NCBI GenBank assembly: GCA_001801495.1
Contig: MGXW01000102.1
Span: forward strand, 1-15,724
Source of the DNA: Gammaproteobacteria bacterium RIFCSPHIGHO2_12_FULL_37_34
GTDB lineage: Bacteria; Pseudomonadota; Gammaproteobacteria; DSM-16500
Length of the DNA: 15,724 nt
Reading direction: 5' to 3'
Shown here: positions 1 through 7,053 of the stretch, one piece after another
Layout of the letters: each line of letters starts with the position of its first letter
How positions within the stretch are numbered: the stretch's first letter is position 1
Notes under the pieces: generated by a model
The model's input: only the letters and a program-made list of their open reading frames with translations
Told to the model about the DNA's origin: nothing
The model's database searches: none
Position numbers and translations under genes: made by a program

Positions 1-53
1 GTGAAGGTGGTCGTACGGTTGGTGCAGGTGTCGTCGCTAAAGTGATTGAGTGA
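1..53 (+). CDS. tuf: Elongation factor Tu, C-terminal fragment
   Basis: This is only the end of the gene. The frame from base 3 reads EGGRTVGAGVVAKVIE and stops at TGA 51-53, which matches the very conserved EF-Tu C-terminus (E. coli ends in EGGRTVGAGVVAKVLG). EF-Tu is the GTPase that delivers aminoacyl-tRNA to the ribosomal A site; the last strand seen here belongs to its domain 3, which contacts tRNA and EF-Ts. The stop lies only 7 bases before the rpsJ start, so tuf and the S10 genes are very probably on one transcript here. The start and the GTP-binding domain lie outside the window. Confidence 0.95.
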   Translation, partial: EGGRTVGAGVVAKVIE

Positions 54-60
54 GAATATC

Positions 61-393
61 ATGGCTATTGCAAGAAAAAATCAAAGAATTCGTATCAGGT
101 TGAAATCCTTCGATCATCGATTGATTGATAAATCAACGAAAGAGATCGTTGAAACAGCAAAGCGAACTGGCGCGCAAGTGCGTGGCCCTATTCCTTTGCC
201 AACACGTATTGAGCGTTACACCATTTGTATTTCGCCTAATGCGGATAAAGATGCGCGCGATCAATATGAATTGCGCACACATAAGCGTGTGGTAGATATC
301 AATCGACCAACGGATAAAACAATTGATGCATTAATGCGATTAGATCTTGCTGCTGGAGTTGATGTACAAATTAGTGTTGAGGCGGAAGATTAA
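61..393 (+). CDS. rpsJ: 30S ribosomal protein S10
   Basis: S10 is a 30S head protein; the free form also pairs with NusB in transcription antitermination. The 110-residue product has the family core: QRIRIRLKSFDHRLID near the N-terminus (residues 8-23), the RTGAQVRGPIPLPT loop (about 40-53) and HKRVVDI at about 78-84. ATG 61 is preferred. A TTG at 46 in the same frame would overlap tuf and add residues not found in the family. A GAGTGAG stretch at 48-54 can serve as ribosome binding site. E. coli S10 has 103 residues; here both ends are slightly longer. No leader precedes it. Confidence 0.98.
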   Translation: MAIARKNQRIRIRLKSFDHRLIDKSTKEIVETAKRTGAQVRGPIPLPTRIERYTICISPNADKDARDQYELRTHKRVVDINRPTDKTIDALMRLDLAAGVDVQISVEAED

Positions 394-394
394 T

Positions 395-1051
395 ATGACA
401 ATAGGTTTAGTTGGAAAAAAATGTGGAATGACGCGCATTTATACTGAAGATGGTGCGGCTATCCCTGTTACGGTGATTGAAGTACAACCTAATCGCATCA
501 CCCAAATTAAAACATTAGAAAATGATGGTTATCTCGCTATACAGGTGACGTCAGGAAATCGTAAACGCACTCATTTATCAAAAGCTGAAGTAGGTCATTT
601 TGCTAAGGCTAATGTTGAGCCCGGTGATATTCTCCGTGAATTTTTTGTAGAGGATACAAAAACAATGGATGGTATGACCGTAGGATCTGAATTAAAAGTT
701 GATCGATTTGCAGCAGGGCAATTTGTAGATGTTACTGGAATGAGTAAAGGTAAAGGGTTTGCTGGTGTGATTAAGCGGCATCATTTTAATTCGCAAGATG
801 CATCGCATGGTAATTCCTTATCCCATCGGGCACCCGGTTCAATTGGGCAGCGCCAATCGCCAGGAAAAGTATTTAAAGGCAAACGCATGGCTGGACATTT
901 GGGTCATGCAGTTAGAACAGCCTTATCTCAACAAGTTGTACGTGTGGATGTTGAGCGTAACTTACTATTGATTAAAGGTGCTATACCAGGGTCGACCAAT
1001 GCTTATGTTGTGGTTCGGCCGGCTATTAAAGTATGTGGGGAGAAAGTGTGA
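395..1051 (+). CDS. rplC: 50S ribosomal protein L3
   Basis: L3 is an early-assembly 23S rRNA binder whose long loop reaches toward the peptidyl transferase centre. The 218-residue product starts MTIGLVGKKCGMTRIYTEDG, as the family does, and keeps HRAPGSIGQRQSPGKVFKGK at about 144-163; this holds the glutamine region that PrmB methylates in E. coli (Q152 or Q154 here). ATG 395 follows the rpsJ stop by one base, with GGCGGAAG just upstream. An upstream in-frame ATG at 347 lies inside rpsJ and would add 16 non-family residues, so I reject it. The stop TGA shares its final A with the rplD start. Residues 167-180 differ noticeably from E. coli, and a short tail CGEKV is added. Confidence 0.98.
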   Translation: MTIGLVGKKCGMTRIYTEDGAAIPVTVIEVQPNRITQIKTLENDGYLAIQVTSGNRKRTHLSKAEVGHFAKANVEPGDILREFFVEDTKTMDGMTVGSELKVDRFAAGQFVDVTGMSKGKGFAGVIKRHHFNSQDASHGNSLSHRAPGSIGQRQSPGKVFKGKRMAGHLGHAVRTALSQQVVRVDVERNLLLIKGAIPGSTNAYVVVRPAIKVCGEKV

Positions 1052-1665
1052 TGGAATTAAAATTTGTCGATTCCCAAAAAAAGCTTACGCTTGCTGATGA
1101 GGTATTTGCTTGTGACTTTAATGAACCATTAATTCATCAAATTGTGACAGCACATATGGCAGCAAGACGAGCAGGAACAAAAGCCCAAAAAACACGAGCT
1201 GAAGTGAGTGGCGGCGGTGCAAAACCTTGGAAACAAAAAGGTACGGGCAGAGCGCGAGCAGGTACGAATCGAAGCCCGCTTTGGCGTACGGGTGGTAGAA
1301 TATTTGCAGCTAAACCACGTAATTATAAACAAAAAGTAAATCGAAAAATGTATAAAGGCGCGGTGCGATCCATTTTTTCAGAATTAATTAGACAAGAACG
1401 ATTATTAGTAGTAACTGATTTTCAAATTGATATGCCACGCACTAAAATATTGCTAAAAAAATTAAACGACATGAACATGACAAACGATGTGCTGATTGTT
1501 TCAGATGCTATTGATAATAATTTATATCTTGCTGCGCGCAATCTTCCTCGTATTGAAGTGAGTGATGCAGTGATGGCGGCAGCAGATCCTGTTGCCTTAA
1601 TCAAAGCAGAAAAAGTGCTTATTACTGAAGCAGCGCTTAAAAAAATTGAAGGGTTGCTCACATGA
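1051..1665 (+). CDS. rplD: 50S ribosomal protein L4
   Basis: L4 binds 23S rRNA, and its extended loop lines the peptide exit tunnel. In E. coli it also represses its own S10 operon through the leader RNA. The 204-residue protein shows the tunnel loop at about 57-92, RAEVSGGG followed by KPWKQKGTGRARAG, including the lysine area altered in macrolide-resistant mutants. ATG 1051 overlaps the rplC stop (TGATG). An upstream in-frame ATG at 1033 would add six non-family residues. GGGGAGAAAG at 1037-1046 is a fair ribosome binding site. Because no S10 leader is present upstream of rpsJ, L4 autoregulation of the E. coli type is unlikely at that place. Confidence 0.98.
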   Translation: MELKFVDSQKKLTLADEVFACDFNEPLIHQIVTAHMAARRAGTKAQKTRAEVSGGGAKPWKQKGTGRARAGTNRSPLWRTGGRIFAAKPRNYKQKVNRKMYKGAVRSIFSELIRQERLLVVTDFQIDMPRTKILLKKLNDMNMTNDVLIVSDAIDNNLYLAARNLPRIEVSDAVMAAADPVALIKAEKVLITEAALKKIEGLLT

Positions 1666-1955
1666 ACCAAGAAAGATGGTATAAAATAATCGAATCATCG
1701 CATGTTTCTGAGAAAGCGGCGATTCTTACAGAGAAACAAAATCAATATGTTTTTCGAGTTGTATCAGATGCAACCAAGCCTGAAATTAAAAGCGCGATTG
1801 AATTTTTATTTAATACAAAAGTGAAATCAGTGCGTGTGGTGAATGTTCGGCACAAACAAAAAACATTTAAAGGTATCACAGGATATCGAAAAGCTTGGAA
1901 AAAAGCGTACGTCACGCTTGAAACTGATCAAAAGCTTAATATAGCAGGGGCCTAA
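1662..1955 (+). CDS. rplW: 50S ribosomal protein L23
   Basis: L23 sits at the rim of the peptide exit tunnel and is the docking point for trigger factor and the signal recognition particle. The product has 97 residues (E. coli 100). It keeps HVSEKA near residue 14, DATKPEIKSAIEFLF at about 37-51 and WKKAYVTL near the C-terminus. The trigger-factor and SRP glutamate is probably the E of HVSEKA. The start overlaps the rplD stop as ATGA, so translational coupling is likely. The loop between the two strands carries HKQKTFKGITGYRK, the basic rRNA-binding extension. Confidence 0.97.
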   Translation: MNQERWYKIIESSHVSEKAAILTEKQNQYVFRVVSDATKPEIKSAIEFLFNTKVKSVRVVNVRHKQKTFKGITGYRKAWKKAYVTLETDQKLNIAGA

Positions 1956-1969
1956 CGAGGAGAATAATG

Positions 1970-2815
1970 ATGACTATTGTTAAGCTTTCACCTACTTCAC
2001 CAGGACAACGCTTTGTTATCAAGGTTGTCAATAAAGAGATTTATAAAGGCCGGCCTCATAAGGCATTGGTAGTAAAAAAATCAAAAACGGGAGGCAGAAA
2101 TAATCAGGGCAGAATTACGTGTAGACATATTGGCGGTGGCCATAAACAAAAATACCGCATCATAGATTTCAAGCGAGATAAAGATGGCATTATAGCTAAA
2201 GTAGAACGTGTAGAATACGACCCAGGGCGCAGCGCGCTCATTGCACTTTTGTTATATGCAGATGGTGAAAGACGCTATATTATAGCGCCTCGCAGTATAA
2301 AAATAGGCGATGAATTGCTTTCTGGTAAAGAAGCTCCAGTTAAAATTGGTAATTGCTTACCTTTAACGCATATTCCAGTTGGCTCAACTTTACATGGTAT
2401 TGAAATGCAACCTGGTGGGGGTGCTAAATTAGCTCGTAGCGCAGGTGCTTCAGTCCAATTGATTGCGCGTGAAGGTGAGTATGCGACATTGCGTTTGCGG
2501 TCAGGCGAAATGCGACGCATTTTATCGGAATGTCGCGCAGTGATTGGTGAGGTGAGCAATCCCGAGCATAACTTACGCTCCTTTGGTAAGGCAGGAGCAA
2601 AGCGTCATCGTGGTATTCGCCCTACCGTACGAGGAACGGCGATGAACCCGGTTGACCATCCACATGGTGGAGGTGAAGGGCGAACCAAAGGTGGTCGCCA
2701 CCCAGTTAGTCCTTGGGGTGTGCCCACAAAGGGTTACAAGACACGAAAGAATAAGCGTACGAATAAATTTATTGTAAGTGAAGGTGCTCATCATACGAGC
2801 AGAGGAGGATCTTAA
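1970..2815 (+). CDS. rplB: 50S ribosomal protein L2
   Basis: L2 is a primary 23S rRNA binder required for subunit joining and close to the peptidyl transferase centre. The 281-residue product keeps SGGRNN-like and HIGGGHK motifs near 40-58, LARSAG at about 154-159 and the NPVDHPHGGGEGR signature at 226-238; H230 corresponds to the functionally important E. coli His229. Two adjacent ATGs exist, 1967 and 1970. I choose 1970 because it gives MTIVK like the family (M-A-[VI]-V-K) and sits 7 bases after AGGAG (1958-1962); 1967 would leave only 4. The C-terminus runs a few residues past the family end (SEGAHHTSRGGS). Confidence 0.98.
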   Translation: MTIVKLSPTSPGQRFVIKVVNKEIYKGRPHKALVVKKSKTGGRNNQGRITCRHIGGGHKQKYRIIDFKRDKDGIIAKVERVEYDPGRSALIALLLYADGERRYIIAPRSIKIGDELLSGKEAPVKIGNCLPLTHIPVGSTLHGIEMQPGGGAKLARSAGASVQLIAREGEYATLRLRSGEMRRILSECRAVIGEVSNPEHNLRSFGKAGAKRHRGIRPTVRGTAMNPVDHPHGGGEGRTKGGRHPVSPWGVPTKGYKTRKNKRTNKFIVSEGAHHTSRGGS

Positions 2816-2816
2816 C

Positions 2817-3122
2817 GTGCCACGTTCAATTAAAAAAGGACCATTTGTAGACCATCATTTGACAAAGCGAGTTGATAAAGCTGTTAGTACAAGTGATAAG
2901 CGACCTATTAAGACATGGTCGAGACGATCGATGATTACTCCTGAAATGGTTGGTTTAACCATTGCTGTACATAATGGTCGATTACATATACCGGTCTATA
3001 TCACGGAAAACATGGTGGGTTATAAATTAGGTGAATTTGCTGCGACACGAACGTTTCGCGCACATTCTGGTGATAGAAAAGCAAAAGGTGCTGAAGAAGT
3101 GAAAGAGAAGGCATCTGAATAG
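2817..3122 (+). CDS. rpsS: 30S ribosomal protein S19
   Basis: S19 is in the 30S head, next to S13, and contacts the A-site tRNA and the intersubunit bridge. The start is GTG 2817, giving MPRSIKKGPFVD exactly as in the family. A perfect AGGAGG at 2803-2808, 8 bases upstream, decides this start; it lies inside the last codons of rplB. An ATG at 2778 in frame would overlap rplB and add 13 foreign residues. The core RRSMITPEMVGLTIAVHNGR is at about 36-55, and LGEFAATRTFRAHSGD at 71-86. At 101 residues it is about 9 longer than E. coli S19, with a charged Glu/Lys-rich tail (EEVKEKASE). Confidence 0.97.
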   Translation: MPRSIKKGPFVDHHLTKRVDKAVSTSDKRPIKTWSRRSMITPEMVGLTIAVHNGRLHIPVYITENMVGYKLGEFAATRTFRAHSGDRKAKGAEEVKEKASE

Positions 3123-3133
3123 AGGAATTCTGG

Positions 3134-3475
3134 ATGGAAGTTGCAGCAACATTAAAGTTTGCAAGATTATCAGCGCAGAAATGCCGTTTAGTGTGTGATC
3201 AAGTACGTGGATTACCGATTGATCGTGCTTTAGATATTTTAAAATTTAGTCGCAAAAAAACGGCTGCGATAGTAAAAAAAGTTTTAGATTCAGCTATTGC
3301 TAATGCTGAACATAATTATGCTGCTGATATTGATGAATTAAAGGTGGCCAAGATCTATGCTGATTCTGGCCCAGCTTATAAACGTATGCAAGCTCGAGCA
3401 AAAGGACGCGGAACTCGGATATTAAAACCAACTTGTCATATTACTATTATTTTGTCGGATGGGAGTAAATTGTAA
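3134..3475 (+). CDS. rplV: 50S ribosomal protein L22
   Basis: L22 binds all domains of 23S rRNA, and its beta-hairpin lines the exit tunnel, where macrolide and arrest-peptide effects occur. The 113-residue product (E. coli 110) has LSAQKCRLVCDQVRG at about 13-27 and the hairpin YKRMQARAKGRGTRILKPTCHITIILSD at about 81-109. AGAGGA at 3121-3126, overlapping the rpsS stop, is 7 bases before ATG 3134. The stop TAA shares its last base with the rpsC ATG. The hairpin is intact, with no insertion of the kind seen in resistant mutants. Confidence 0.97.
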   Translation: MEVAATLKFARLSAQKCRLVCDQVRGLPIDRALDILKFSRKKTAAIVKKVLDSAIANAEHNYAADIDELKVAKIYADSGPAYKRMQARAKGRGTRILKPTCHITIILSDGSKL

Positions 3476-4155
3476 TGGGACAAAAAGTAAATCCGGTAGG
3501 TATACGTCTTGGCATTGTAAAAGATTGGGCATCGAGATGGTATGCTTCTTCTAAAGAATTTTCTGATACGTTGTATGCAGATTTGCAAGTCAGAAAATAT
3601 TTAAGCAAAAAATTGGCGCAAGCAGGTATTAGTCGTATTCAAATTGATAGGCCAGCGCGCAATGCTAAAGTGACCATATACACAGCACGTCCAGGCGTTA
3701 TTATTGGTAAGAGTGGTAAAGAAGTTGAGACATTGCGTAATGAAATTAATAGCATTGTTGGTGTACCAGTACATGTCAGTATTGAAGAAGTACGAAAACC
3801 AGAAATTGATGCGAAATTAGTTGCAGAATCTGTCGCGCAACAGCTTGAAAGACGCATTATGTTTAGACGCGCAATGAAGCGAGCTGTCACAACAGCCTTA
3901 CGTGCTGGTGCGTTAGGAATCAAAATTAGTGTCAGTGGTCGTTTAGGTGGATCTGAAATTGCTCGTACGGAATGGTATCGAGAAGGTCGTGTTCCCTTAC
4001 AAACCTTCCGCGCTGACATTGATTATGCTCTTGCTGAAGCGTATACGACTTATGGTGTCATTGGTGTGAAAGTGTGGATTTTTAAGGGTGAAATATTGGG
4101 TGATAAAACATCTCCCTCTGAAACCACTGAAAAAACAGGCAAGCAGGAGAAATAA
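3475..4155 (+). CDS. rpsC: 30S ribosomal protein S3
   Basis: S3 lies at the mRNA entry tunnel of the 30S and, with S4 and S5, helps unwind mRNA. The 226-residue product begins MGQKVNPVGIRLGIVKDW. The KH-type RNA-binding domain carries the GxxG loop as IIGKSGKEVE, with GKSG at 78-81. The basic helix ERRIMFRRAMKRAV at about 126-139 contains the arginine/lysine residues tied to helicase function. The C-terminal domain ends with TTYGVIGVKVWIFKGEILG. The tail after that is short and polar (DKTSPSETTEKTGKQEK). The start overlaps the rplV stop by one base (TAATG), implying coupling. Confidence 0.98.
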   Translation: MGQKVNPVGIRLGIVKDWASRWYASSKEFSDTLYADLQVRKYLSKKLAQAGISRIQIDRPARNAKVTIYTARPGVIIGKSGKEVETLRNEINSIVGVPVHVSIEEVRKPEIDAKLVAESVAQQLERRIMFRRAMKRAVTTALRAGALGIKISVSGRLGGSEIARTEWYREGRVPLQTFRADIDYALAEAYTTYGVIGVKVWIFKGEILGDKTSPSETTEKTGKQEK

Positions 4156-4158
4156 TCT

Positions 4159-4572
4159 ATGTTGCAGCCCAAACGTACTAAATATCGCAAACAGTTTAAA
4201 GGCCGCAACAGAGGAATTGCTACTCGCGGAACCAAAGTAAGTTTTGGTGAATATGCTTTAAAAACGTTAGATCACGGCCGTATCACTGCGCGTCAACTCG
4301 AAGCGGCAAGACGTGCCATGTCGCATCATATTAAGCGTGGTGGAAAAGTTTGGATTCGAGTATTTCCAGATAAACCGATTACTAAAAAACCATTGGAAGT
4401 AAGACAGGGTTCAGGTAAGGGAAATGTTGAATATTGGGTTGCGTTAGTTCAGCCGGGTAAAATTATATTTGAAATTGAAGGGGTCACTGAAGATTTGGCT
4501 AAAGAAGCATTAGGCTTAGCAGCAGCCAAATTACCAGTGCGATCAATATTTGTAACGCGGACGATAATGTAA
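4159..4572 (+). CDS. rplP: 50S ribosomal protein L16
   Basis: L16 helps place A-site tRNA and is needed late in 50S assembly. The 137-residue product starts MLQPKRTKYRKQFKGRNRG, identical in pattern to the family, and keeps VFPDKPITKKPLEVRQGSGK at about 68-87. R82 corresponds to E. coli Arg81, which RoxA (YcfD) hydroxylates; whether that happens here cannot be told. AGGAGA at 4145-4150 lies inside the last rpsC codons, 8 bases before ATG 4159. The TAA stop overlaps the rpmC start by one base. Compared with E. coli there is one extra residue near position 23. Confidence 0.98.
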   Translation: MLQPKRTKYRKQFKGRNRGIATRGTKVSFGEYALKTLDHGRITARQLEAARRAMSHHIKRGGKVWIRVFPDKPITKKPLEVRQGSGKGNVEYWVALVQPGKIIFEIEGVTEDLAKEALGLAAAKLPVRSIFVTRTIM

Positions 4573-4766
4573 TGAACGCAGTTGACTTAAGAAATAAAAG
4601 TGTTGATGAGTTAAAAACAGAATTGCTCGCGTTATTAAAAGAGCAATTTAATTTAAAAATGCAAAAAGGTATGGGCCAACCTCCTAAGTCTCATTCATTT
4701 AGAAGAGTAAGACTTGATATTGCTCGTATTAAGACCGTGTTAAAAGAGAAAGGTTTACATGTATGA
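4572..4766 (+). CDS. rpmC: 50S ribosomal protein L29
   Basis: L29 is a small helical hairpin protein at the tunnel exit beside L23, near the trigger-factor docking site. The 64-residue product matches the family length and pattern: LRNKSVDELKTELLALLKEQFNLKMQKG in the first helix and FRRVRLDIARIKTVLKEK in the second. ATG 4572 overlaps the rplP stop (TAATG), and the rpmC stop overlaps rpsQ as ATGA, so three genes are joined by overlaps. No separate strong ribosome binding site is seen, which fits translation by coupling. Confidence 0.96.
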   Translation: MNAVDLRNKSVDELKTELLALLKEQFNLKMQKGMGQPPKSHSFRRVRLDIARIKTVLKEKGLHV

Positions 4767-5035
4767 CAGAGCACACTGAGCAAAAAAGTAATTCATCACG
4801 AACACTGAGAGGTAAGGTGGTCAGTGATAAAATGAATAAAACGATAGTTGTTCAAGTTGAACGTAAGGTACAACATCCATTGTATGGGAAATATGTGCGG
4901 CGTTTTTCAAAGATGTATGCTCATGATGAAAACAATACCTGTCGTATGGGCGATATGGTGTTAATTAAAGAAAGCCGCCCATTGTCAAAAACGAAACGGT
5001 GGATGCTGGTTGAAATTTTGAAGAGAGAAGAATAA
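4763..5035 (+). CDS. rpsQ: 30S ribosomal protein S17
   Basis: S17 is a primary 16S rRNA binder with an OB-type fold in the 30S body. The 90-residue product keeps LRGKVVSDKMNKTIVVQVERKVQHPLYGKYVRRFSKMYAHDE and ends with the KTKRWMLVEIL pattern. E. coli S17 has 84 residues; the difference is a longer polar N-terminus (MTEHTEQKSNSSR) before LRGKVVS. The ATGA overlap with rpmC sets the start. GAGAAAGG at 4746-4753 is a possible ribosome binding site. It closes the S10 segment in the classical gene order, but only 15 bases follow before rplN, so no promoter break is obvious. Confidence 0.96.
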   Translation: MTEHTEQKSNSSRTLRGKVVSDKMNKTIVVQVERKVQHPLYGKYVRRFSKMYAHDENNTCRMGDMVLIKESRPLSKTKRWMLVEILKREE

Positions 5036-5050
5036 AGGTCGGGGTATAGC

Positions 5051-5419
5051 ATGATTCAAATGCGAACCATGCTCGATGTGGCTGATAATAGCGGCGCTCG
5101 TCGAGTGATGTGTATAAAAGTGTTAGGTGGCACGCGTCGTCGATATGCGAGCATTGGTGATGTTATTAAAGTTTCTGTAAAAGAAGCTATTCCGCGTGGC
5201 AAAGTGAAAAAAGGTGAAGTATTAAATGCAGTTATCGTGCGTACTAAAAAAGGTGTTAGGCGATCGGATGGCTCAGCTATTCGATTTGATGATAATGCGG
5301 TTGTGTTGCTGAATGCTCAATTACAACCAATTGGAACGCGTGTATTTGGACCCATTACGCGAGAATTACGTGGCGAAAACTTTATGAAAATTATATCGCT
5401 TGCTCCAGAGGTGCTTTAA
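5051..5419 (+). CDS. rplN: 50S ribosomal protein L14
   Basis: L14 lies at the subunit interface of the 50S, near L19, and is the binding site of the silencing factor RsfS. The product has 122 residues, one fewer than E. coli, and is highly conserved: MLDVADNSGARRVMCIKVLGG at 7-27, KEAIPRGKVKKGEVL, RTKKGVRRSDGSAIRFD, and the end FMKIISLAPEVL. AAGGTCGGGG at 5035-5044 precedes ATG 5051. It opens the spc segment; in E. coli a promoter lies before it, but here the 15-base gap offers no room for one outside rpsQ. Confidence 0.98.
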   Translation: MIQMRTMLDVADNSGARRVMCIKVLGGTRRRYASIGDVIKVSVKEAIPRGKVKKGEVLNAVIVRTKKGVRRSDGSAIRFDDNAVVLLNAQLQPIGTRVFGPITRELRGENFMKIISLAPEVL

Positions 5420-5420
5420 C

Positions 5421-5747
5421 ATGAACAAGATTAAAAAAGGTGATGAGATTATTGTGATCACCGGTAAAGATAAAGGAAAACGCGGTGTAGTATTATCTGT
5501 TGTTCGGAAAAAAGAAAAATTGCTTGTTGATGGGATTAATCTTGTCAAAAAGCATGTCAAGCCGAATCCTAATGCGGGTGTGCAAGGTGGTATTGTGTCA
5601 AAACCAATGCCTATTCATCGCTCGAATGTGATGGTATATGATCCCACCGCAAAAAAAGGGAGTAAAATAGGCCGCCGTGTTTTAGAAGATGGTAAGCGTG
5701 TACGTTATTTTAAAAGCAGTGATCAGCTTGTAGATATAAAGGGGTAG
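5421..5747 (+). CDS. rplX: 50S ribosomal protein L24
   Basis: L24 is one of the two assembly initiators of the 50S and lies near the tunnel exit. The 108-residue product starts MNKIKKGDEIIVITGKDKGKRGVV, the KOW motif typical of the family (roughly residues 5-32), and keeps GINLVKKHVKPNP and the GGIVSKPMPIHRSNVM block. AGAGGTG at 5407-5413 lies within the last codons of rplN, 7 bases before ATG 5421; an in-frame ATG at 5400 lies inside rplN and adds seven foreign residues. The length is close to E. coli (104). Confidence 0.97.
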   Translation: MNKIKKGDEIIVITGKDKGKRGVVLSVVRKKEKLLVDGINLVKKHVKPNPNAGVQGGIVSKPMPIHRSNVMVYDPTAKKGSKIGRRVLEDGKRVRYFKSSDQLVDIKG

Positions 5748-5752
5748 AGGTT

Positions 5753-6304
5753 ATGCCAAGGCTGCTAGAAATATATCGAAAAGAAATTGTATCGAAACTG
5801 AAGAAAAAATTTGGTTATACGTCGGTCATGCAAGTGCCACGTATTGAAAAAATTACTATTAATATGGGTGTAGGTGAAGCTGCACTCGATAAGAAAATTC
5901 TGACTAACGCGATGGGTGATTTGGAAAAAATTGCTGGGCAAAAACCTATTTCTACATTAGCGCGCAAGTCGATCGCTGGTTTTAAAATACGTGAAGGTTG
6001 GCCGATTGGCTGTAAGGTTACCTTGCGTCGTGCAAAAATGTATGAATTTTTAGATCGACTTATTTCTATTGTATTGCCGCGCGTGCGCGATTTTCGTGGT
6101 ATGAGCGCAAGATCATTTGATGGACGAGGAAATTATAGCTTAGGGATAAAAGAACAAATTGTTTTTCCGGAAATCGATTATGACAAAGTTGATGCGTTAA
6201 GGGGAATGGATATTACTATTACTACATCGTCAAGAACCAATAAAGAGGCGTTTGCTTTATTGCAAGCGTTTAATTTTCCTTTCAAAGAGAAAGAAGTGAG
6301 TTAG
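5753..6304 (+). CDS. rplE: 50S ribosomal protein L5
   Basis: L5 binds 5S rRNA and forms part of the central protuberance, contacting S13 of the 30S and the P-site tRNA. The 183-residue product (E. coli 179) keeps VPRIEKITINMGVGEA at about 28-43, ITNAMGDL-like and GQKP blocks, the KSIAGFKIREGWPIGCKVTLR stretch at about 72-92 and SFDGRGNYSLGIKEQIVFPEI at about 121-141. GGGGTAGAGG at 5741-5750 lies just before ATG 5753. In E. coli the start of this gene is where S8 represses the spc operon; I could not confirm an equivalent RNA fold here. Confidence 0.98.
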   Translation: MPRLLEIYRKEIVSKLKKKFGYTSVMQVPRIEKITINMGVGEAALDKKILTNAMGDLEKIAGQKPISTLARKSIAGFKIREGWPIGCKVTLRRAKMYEFLDRLISIVLPRVRDFRGMSARSFDGRGNYSLGIKEQIVFPEIDYDKVDALRGMDITITTSSRTNKEAFALLQAFNFPFKEKEVS

Positions 6305-6308
6305 CATT

Positions 6309-6614
6309 ATGGCAAAAAAATCGGTCAGAAATCGAAATGAAAAGAGAAGAAAAATTGGCAACCGCTTAAGAGCTAAACGCGATCAATTAAGAGAAAATAT
6401 CAGCAATATTCACTTAAGTGATAAAGAGCGAGCAGTAGCGGCGCATCAATTACAAAAATTGCCACGTGATTCAAGTCCATCACGACGGCGTAATCGTTGT
6501 AAATTATGTGGTAGACCGCGCGCTTATAATAGATTAACTGGTTTATGCAGATTGCATATGCGAATAGCTACCGTAAGCGGTATGGTGCCGGGTATGCATA
6601 AAGCAAGTTGGTAA
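6309..6614 (+). CDS. rpsN: 30S ribosomal protein S14, long form with zinc-type Cys/His set
   Basis: S14 is a late-binding 30S head protein near the A and P sites. At 101 residues it is the long form, like E. coli, and ends in the family signature VPGMHKASW. Unlike the zinc-free E. coli protein it has C64-x2-C67 (in NRCKLCGRPRAYNRL), then C80-x2-H83 (GLCRLHMR). This is the place where zinc S14 proteins have CxxC..CxxC, so a C3H zinc site is plausible. From memory, Legionella S14 is also long and keeps the cysteines; the His in the fourth position is what stands out. ATG 6309 lies 4 bases after the rplE stop. Confidence 0.97.
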   Translation: MAKKSVRNRNEKRRKIGNRLRAKRDQLRENISNIHLSDKERAVAAHQLQKLPRDSSPSRRRNRCKLCGRPRAYNRLTGLCRLHMRIATVSGMVPGMHKASW

Positions 6615-6650
6615 GGAATAGTAGTAAATTTTGAGATAGAGGTACTAAAA

Positions 6651-7046
6651 ATGTCAATGCAAGATCCAATTGCGGATATGTTAACAAGCATACGAAATGC
6701 TCAGAAGATGGGCCATCGAGAAGTGGTTGTGCCTTATTCGCGATTCAAAACAGAAATTCTTACTATTCTGAAAAAAGAAGGATTTGTAGAAGATTTTCAA
6801 ATAATAGCAACTGACAATAAAAAAAATATCACAGTTGTTTTGAGATATTATCAAGGTAGCCCGGTAATTGAAAAAATTGAGCGTATTAGTCGACCAGCGT
6901 TACGAGTATATCGGAATTGCGATCAATTACCTGTTGTTCGTGGGGGGCTTGGTATTGCAATTGTTTCTACTCCTTTAGGCGTTATGACTGATAAAACTGC
7001 TCGAACTGAACGAGTGGGCGGTGAAGTATTGTGTACAGTGGAGTAG
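6651..7046 (+). CDS. rpsH: 30S ribosomal protein S8
   Basis: S8 is a primary 16S rRNA binder in the 30S body and, in E. coli, the translational repressor of the spc operon. The 131-residue product begins MSMQDPIADMLTSIRNAQ and ends LGIAIVSTPLGVMTDKTARTERVGGEVLCTVE, matching the family almost residue for residue; VSTPLGVMTD carries the STS-like rRNA-binding loop with P in place of the second Ser region. AGAGGT at 6638-6643, 7 bases before ATG 6651, supports that start over the ATG two codons later. The 36-base gap before it is the widest between tuf and rpmJ. Confidence 0.98.
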   Translation: MSMQDPIADMLTSIRNAQKMGHREVVVPYSRFKTEILTILKKEGFVEDFQIIATDNKKNITVVLRYYQGSPVIEKIERISRPALRVYRNCDQLPVVRGGLGIAIVSTPLGVMTDKTARTERVGGEVLCTVE

Positions 7047-7053
7047 AGCGAAT

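Noticed and set aside
5733..5777. S8-binding fold around the rplE start (GATATA 5733-5738 with TATATC 5772-5777)
   Set aside because: Six AU-rich pairs closing a loop of over 30 bases are weak, and the conserved S8 site core was not found by eye.
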